Assembly (NCBI GenBank): GCA_022072455.1 | Contig: JAJVHY010000023.1 | Coordinates: 1-64,000, forward strand | DNA from: Verrucomicrobiia bacterium | GTDB taxonomy: Bacteria > Verrucomicrobiota > Verrucomicrobiia > Palsa-1439 | Length of the DNA: 64,000 bases | Direction: 5' to 3' | Shown: in pieces, positions 60,789-64,000 of the stretch | How positions within the stretch are numbered: position 1 is the stretch's first letter | How the letters are laid out: each line of letters begins with the position of its first letter | The notes under the pieces: generated by a model | Told to the model about the DNA's origin: nothing | Seen by the model: only the letters and a program-made list of their open reading frames with translations | Databases searched by the model: none | Made by a program: the position numbers and the translations under genes

Positions 60789-61561
60789 TCCTTGACGTAG
60801 TAATCGATCTGCTGGCAGATCCGGTGTAGCACGTTCACATCGCGTTTCTCTAGCGGGGCGCGACTAATCACGCGGCGCAACGCCCGCAGGAATGTATCCG
60901 GGTTGCCTTGGTGGGGGACAAACCCAACTTTCGCCAACGAGGTCGCCATGTGTTGCAGCATTGATTCGACTTCGTGAACCGTCGCCAGGTTGTAGTGTTG
61001 CCGGGCAACTTCGCCGAGGCTCGCGAGAAAAACCTCGTACGCGAAGATCATCACGGCTTGCGATAGATTCAACGACGGATGCTCCGCGCTTTGGGCCACG
61101 CTGGCAATGTCATGGCATTTCCGCAGCTCCGCATCGGTCAGACCGGTTTCTTCGCGCCCAAACACAAGCCCGACCCGGTGTTTCTCACTGAGACTGGCAA
61201 CCTTCACGGCCGCCTCACGCGCCGGGATCATCTGCGGATATTGTGCCCGGCGTTTCCGGTGGGTTGTGCCCACCAGCCAGTGGATACCGGCGGTCGCTTC
61301 TTCCCACGTCGGTAATTCGCGTGCTGAGTCGAGTAAATCACCGGCACCGTGCCCCATCATGGCGGCTTGGACGGTGCCCTTGAATTTGACCCCGTTGACG
61401 ACGACGAGATCGCTCAACCCCATCGTCTTCATCGCCCGCGCCGTCGACCCGATATTGCCGGGCGTCGCCGGTTCGACGAGGATAACGCTGACGTTGACGA
61501 GGTTCGGCAGCGCGCCGTAGGTCATGACCGGCTCGGGATGTTGTTCAGTTGGTTTTCTCAT
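60779..61561 (-). CDS. TrmH/SpoU-family RNA 2'-O-methyltransferase (TrmJ-like)
   Basis: 260 residues. SPOUT motifs: VILVEPATPGNIGSTARAM (motif 1), LVFGREETGLTDAEL (motif 2), and PSLNLSQAVMIFAYE (motif 3), the pattern of TrmJ, which methylates position 32 of tRNA. A ~70-residue helical C-terminus follows. The ATG overlaps the dtd stop, so the two tRNA-quality genes are coupled. Confidence 0.88.
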   Translation of the reverse strand: MRKPTEQHPEPVMTYGALPNLVNVSVILVEPATPGNIGSTARAMKTMGLSDLVVVNGVKFKGTVQAAMMGHGAGDLLDSARELPTWEEATAGIHWLVGTTHRKRRAQYPQMIPAREAAVKVASLSEKHRVGLVFGREETGLTDAELRKCHDIASVAQSAEHPSLNLSQAVMIFAYEVFLASLGEVARQHYNLATVHEVESMLQHMATSLAKVGFVPHQGNPDTFLRALRRVISRAPLEKRDVNVLHRICQQIDYYVKDHS

Positions 61562-61998
61562 CGCTCCAACACAATTGTTACCGGTCCATCGTTCACCAGT
61601 TCGACTTCCATCATCGCGGCAAATTGCCCTTCGGCGACCGGTAAACTTGACGCGGCGCGCAGTTTTGTCATGAACTCCCGGTAGAACTTCTCAGCCTCCG
61701 CTGTCGGCATTGCGTCGGAGAAACTCGGGCGCGTGCCTTTTTCCAATTCGCCGTAGAGCGTGAATTGCGAGACGATCAATAGTCCACCGGCGATGTCGGT
61801 GACCGACAAATTCATCTTGCCGGCGGTATCGGGGAAGATTCTCAACTTCAGAAGTTTATCGATCATCCATTCGCTGACGGCCGGGGAGTCGGACTTGCCG
61901 ATGCCGAGGAGCACGAGGAGGCCGCGGCCAATTTCGCCGACGGTTTGGCCGTCCACACGCACGGCGGCGCGGGAGACGCGTTGGATGACAATTCGCAC
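61558..61998 (-). CDS. dtd: D-aminoacyl-tRNA deacylase
   Basis: 146 residues from GTG 61998; removes D-amino acids (and Gly from tRNA-Ala) from tRNA. MRIVIQRVSRAAVRVDG start, catalytic-edge SQFTLYGE, and the cross-subunit NDGPVT near the C-terminus. A weak promoter-like pair (62029-62034 and TACACT at 62012-62007, minus strand) would give a near-leaderless message. Confidence 0.96.
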   Translation of the reverse strand: MRIVIQRVSRAAVRVDGQTVGEIGRGLLVLLGIGKSDSPAVSEWMIDKLLKLRIFPDTAGKMNLSVTDIAGGLLIVSQFTLYGELEKGTRPSFSDAMPTAEAEKFYREFMTKLRAASSLPVAEGQFAAMMEVELVNDGPVTIVLER

Positions 61999-62017
61999 GG
62001 GGGCGGAGTGTAGCCGG

Positions 62018-64000
62018 CTATTGCGAAATCTTCACGCGGTAAAATCGCTGGGGAACGTCGTCCACCGGCCACTCCAGCAGTGAACCATCACCGTCGACCG
62101 GGTCACCGCTATCCGTCCAGTCGCCGGTCAGGAGATCGTCCCGGTATTGGAGTTGGTACGTCCGGCCTTCCACGGAATGAATCGTGACCGGCGCGCCTTT
62201 GATAATTCGTGGCGCTGAGGTGGAATCGAGTGGATCGGTACCGGCAGCGAGTTCGTCTTGGGTACTGGTACCGTCGCCGTCGGGGTCATCGCCCGGCGCG
62301 AGATGCCGGTAGGTGATTTCGTTGGAACAGGGAGAGAGGTTGCCGGCGGTGTCGGTGGCTTGGACTTGGAAGGCGGTGAGCGAATTGGGTTCGACTGTTG
62401 CCGGGAAACTGAAGTTGCCGGCTTCATTCGCCACTGCGACCACGGCGCCGGTGCAGTTGGCAACCGTCGCGAGTGGTTCGGTCGTGCCGGTGAGGAGAAT
62501 GGTCAAGTTGGTGGCGGGGGTGGCCGGGCCGGTCAATGTCGGGGCGGGCGGGGTGCGGGTGAAAAGTATGGCTTGGTTATTTGTAATGAGGGTGCTGCCG
62601 TTGTAGGTGATTTGCCGAGCGAGGGTGCCGGTACTGTTCTCGATACCAATGGTGGCGGCGTTGCCATTGGCATAGCTGGGATTTGCCGGTGTGATGTCGA
62701 GGTATTGAAAGACGATGTCGTGGGTGGTTTCGTGGAGCTGGACTTGGAAGGTGTAGGTGATGGTGTTGGTGTCGAAGTGAGGAACGTTGAGCCAGGTGAT
62801 GACGGTGACCCGGTTGGGCGCAGCGCCGGTGGTGCCGACAGAGATGGTGCCGCCGCTGGTGGGGTCGAGGTCCGCCCAGTAGGAGTAGAGCGCATGGTTG
62901 GGCGCGGTCGTGGCGGGGAGTTTGCGGTGGACCGCATTGGTGGCGGTGGTCGGCGTGAAGACGAGCAGGCCGTTGGAGCCGACGTAGAATGTGGTGTTGG
63001 TCTGGCCGTAGTACGTGAAATCGAATGGTAAGGTTTGGCCGCTGCTGAAGGAATCATCGGTCAAGGTGAGGGGCGTCAGGCCGGTGGGGTCAATCCAATC
63101 GAAAGTGGCCGGGCGTGTGTAGTAGTTGTTGTTGACGGTGAGGGTGCGAGTGCGGGCATGTTCGCCGCCGGGGCCGGCGACAGTAAGTGTGACGTCGTAG
63201 GTGCCGGTGTTGGTGTAGGTGTGAGTGGGGTGGGGCGCGCTCGTTTGGCTGCCGTCGCCGAAGTCCCAGACGAGATTGGTCACTGCGCCCAAAGCGAGAT
63301 TGGTGAAATTGACCGCGGTGCCACCGACTTGGGTGAACGCAAAATCCGCGAGTGGTTTCGGTTCAGCGGTCAGAGCACGGTGGACGTTGAGTCGCCCGCC
63401 GGTGACGGTGAGGTTGGAAAGCGTGGCAATCGGATCCACGGTGCCGAGGACGCGATGGATCAACTGCGTGAAGCTCTCGCTGGGGAATTCGGCTTTCAGC
63501 AATGCGAGCGCACCGGCGACGTGCGGCGCGGCCATTGAGGTGCCGGTGCTGTACCCGTACGAATTGGTGGCACTGCGCGTGGTGGAGTAGATGCTGACTC
63601 CCGGCGCGCCCAAATCCACGCTGGTCCGGCCATAGTTGGAAGAGCCCCAGCGATTGTCAGAGGAGTCCGTTGCGGCGACGGAGACGATGTTGTCGAGGTC
63701 GAACACCGCCGGCAGGAAGGGATTGCCGTCAATGTCGGTGTTGTTGTTACCGGCGGCGGCGACGAAGATGATGCCGGCATCGCGGGCGTGCCGGATAGCG
63801 TCGTATATTGCCGGGCTGTCGCCGTAGCCGCCCCAACTGTTGCTGAGGATGTCAGCGCCTTTGGCAATGGCGTACTCGATGCATTCGACGGCGTCGGAAT
63901 CGTAGCCGTTGCCATCAGCGGCAATGAATTTGAGCGGCATGATCTGGACGCGCCACGCGACGCCGCAGACGCCGCGACTGTTGTTGCCGGTGGCGCCGAC
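62018..64000 (-). CDS. Subtilisin-like (S8) secreted serine protease, 3' part
   Basis: At least 661 residues; the 5' end, with the signal peptide, Asp and catalytic His, lies beyond the window. The visible frame begins VGATGNNSRGVCGVAW, just after the catalytic His motif. Oxyanion-hole Asn region (ILSNSWGG), AAAGNNN, and the catalytic Ser in GTSMAAPHVAGALAL are present. A PKD domain follows (LVWDFGDGSQTSAPHPTHTY), then beta-rich modules, a DPDGDGTSTQDELAAGTDP calcium-type segment, and a C-terminal domain ending RFYRVKISQ, the style of Verrucomicrobial exported proteins. Confidence 0.93.
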   Translation of the reverse strand, partial: VGATGNNSRGVCGVAWRVQIMPLKFIAADGNGYDSDAVECIEYAIAKGADILSNSWGGYGDSPAIYDAIRHARDAGIIFVAAAGNNNTDIDGNPFLPAVFDLDNIVSVAATDSSDNRWGSSNYGRTSVDLGAPGVSIYSTTRSATNSYGYSTGTSMAAPHVAGALALLKAEFPSESFTQLIHRVLGTVDPIATLSNLTVTGGRLNVHRALTAEPKPLADFAFTQVGGTAVNFTNLALGAVTNLVWDFGDGSQTSAPHPTHTYTNTGTYDVTLTVAGPGGEHARTRTLTVNNNYYTRPATFDWIDPTGLTPLTLTDDSFSSGQTLPFDFTYYGQTNTTFYVGSNGLLVFTPTTATNAVHRKLPATTAPNHALYSYWADLDPTSGGTISVGTTGAAPNRVTVITWLNVPHFDTNTITYTFQVQLHETTHDIVFQYLDITPANPSYANGNAATIGIENSTGTLARQITYNGSTLITNNQAILFTRTPPAPTLTGPATPATNLTILLTGTTEPLATVANCTGAVVAVANEAGNFSFPATVEPNSLTAFQVQATDTAGNLSPCSNEITYRHLAPGDDPDGDGTSTQDELAAGTDPLDSTSAPRIIKGAPVTIHSVEGRTYQLQYRDDLLTGDWTDSGDPVDGDGSLLEWPVDDVPQRFYRVKISQ

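Overview
The window is a stretch of bacterial chromosome, most likely from the phylum Verrucomicrobia (Pedosphaera/Limisphaera-like lineages) or a close PVC relative. Three things support this. The secreted protease at the right edge ends in the 'DGDGTSTQDELAAGTDP' plus '...FYRVKISQ' tail typical of Verrucomicrobial exported proteins. EF-Tu has a non-standard switch I (KTVTI in place of RGITI). Intergenic DNA is rich in short palindromic repeats. Taxonomy is inferred from protein flavour; no search was run.

Layout. (1) 0-10.4 kb, minus strand: a type I restriction-modification locus in the order hsdM - hsdS - membrane coiled-coil gene - putative PD-(D/E)XK gene - four-helix-bundle suffix gene - hsdR. 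It looks heavily remodelled. Three copies of the hsdS 3' end lie within it: the real one, and one ahead of each of two downstream genes. hsdR carries an in-frame 426-bp insert encoding a DUF559 nuclease-like domain between terminal inverted repeats. hsdM carries a 31-bp palindromic repeat in frame, with a sister copy in the intergenic DNA at 272-302. The four-helix gene carries 9-bp-period TGGAC repeats. (2) 10.4-12.65 kb: repeat-rich DNA (22-bp tandem repeats, REPIN-like palindromes) around two small plus-strand genes, one with a fibronectin-III-like domain and one of tail/structural flavour. (3) 12.7-16 kb: glmS (minus) and glgC (plus), divergent.

(4) 16.0-47.9 kb, all plus strand: one continuous information-processing super-cluster, tRNA-Thr - tuf - rpmG - tRNA-Trp - secE - nusG - rplKAJL - rpoBC - rpsL - rpsG - fusA - S10 - spc (secY, adk, map, infA, rpmJ) - alpha (rpsM, rpsK, rpsD, rpoA, rplQ). 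It starts at a good sigma-70-type promoter (TTGACA-N16-TATACT) and ends at a strong intrinsic terminator. Its most unusual member is a GTG-started gene for an exported coiled-coil protein, wedged between rpsS and rplV in the S10 cluster. rpmD (L30) is absent from its usual place between rpsE and rplO.

(5) 47.9-64 kb: mixed housekeeping and signalling genes: rdgB, a thymidylate-synthase-family gene, a two-component module (multi-PAS HisKA_3 kinase, NarL-type regulator, a stand-alone receiver, DUF2934 and ACT-like proteins), an ABC exporter with a DUF1854 partner, a HEAT/TPR-like exported protein, a HAD phosphatase, frr, lipA, a TrmH-type RNA methyltransferase, dtd, and the 3' part of a subtilisin-like protease with a PKD domain. 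Several promoters (hsdM, glgC, rdgB, frr, possibly dtd) place the predicted transcription start at or within a few bases of the start codon, with no Shine-Dalgarno sequence, which suggests leaderless mRNAs.
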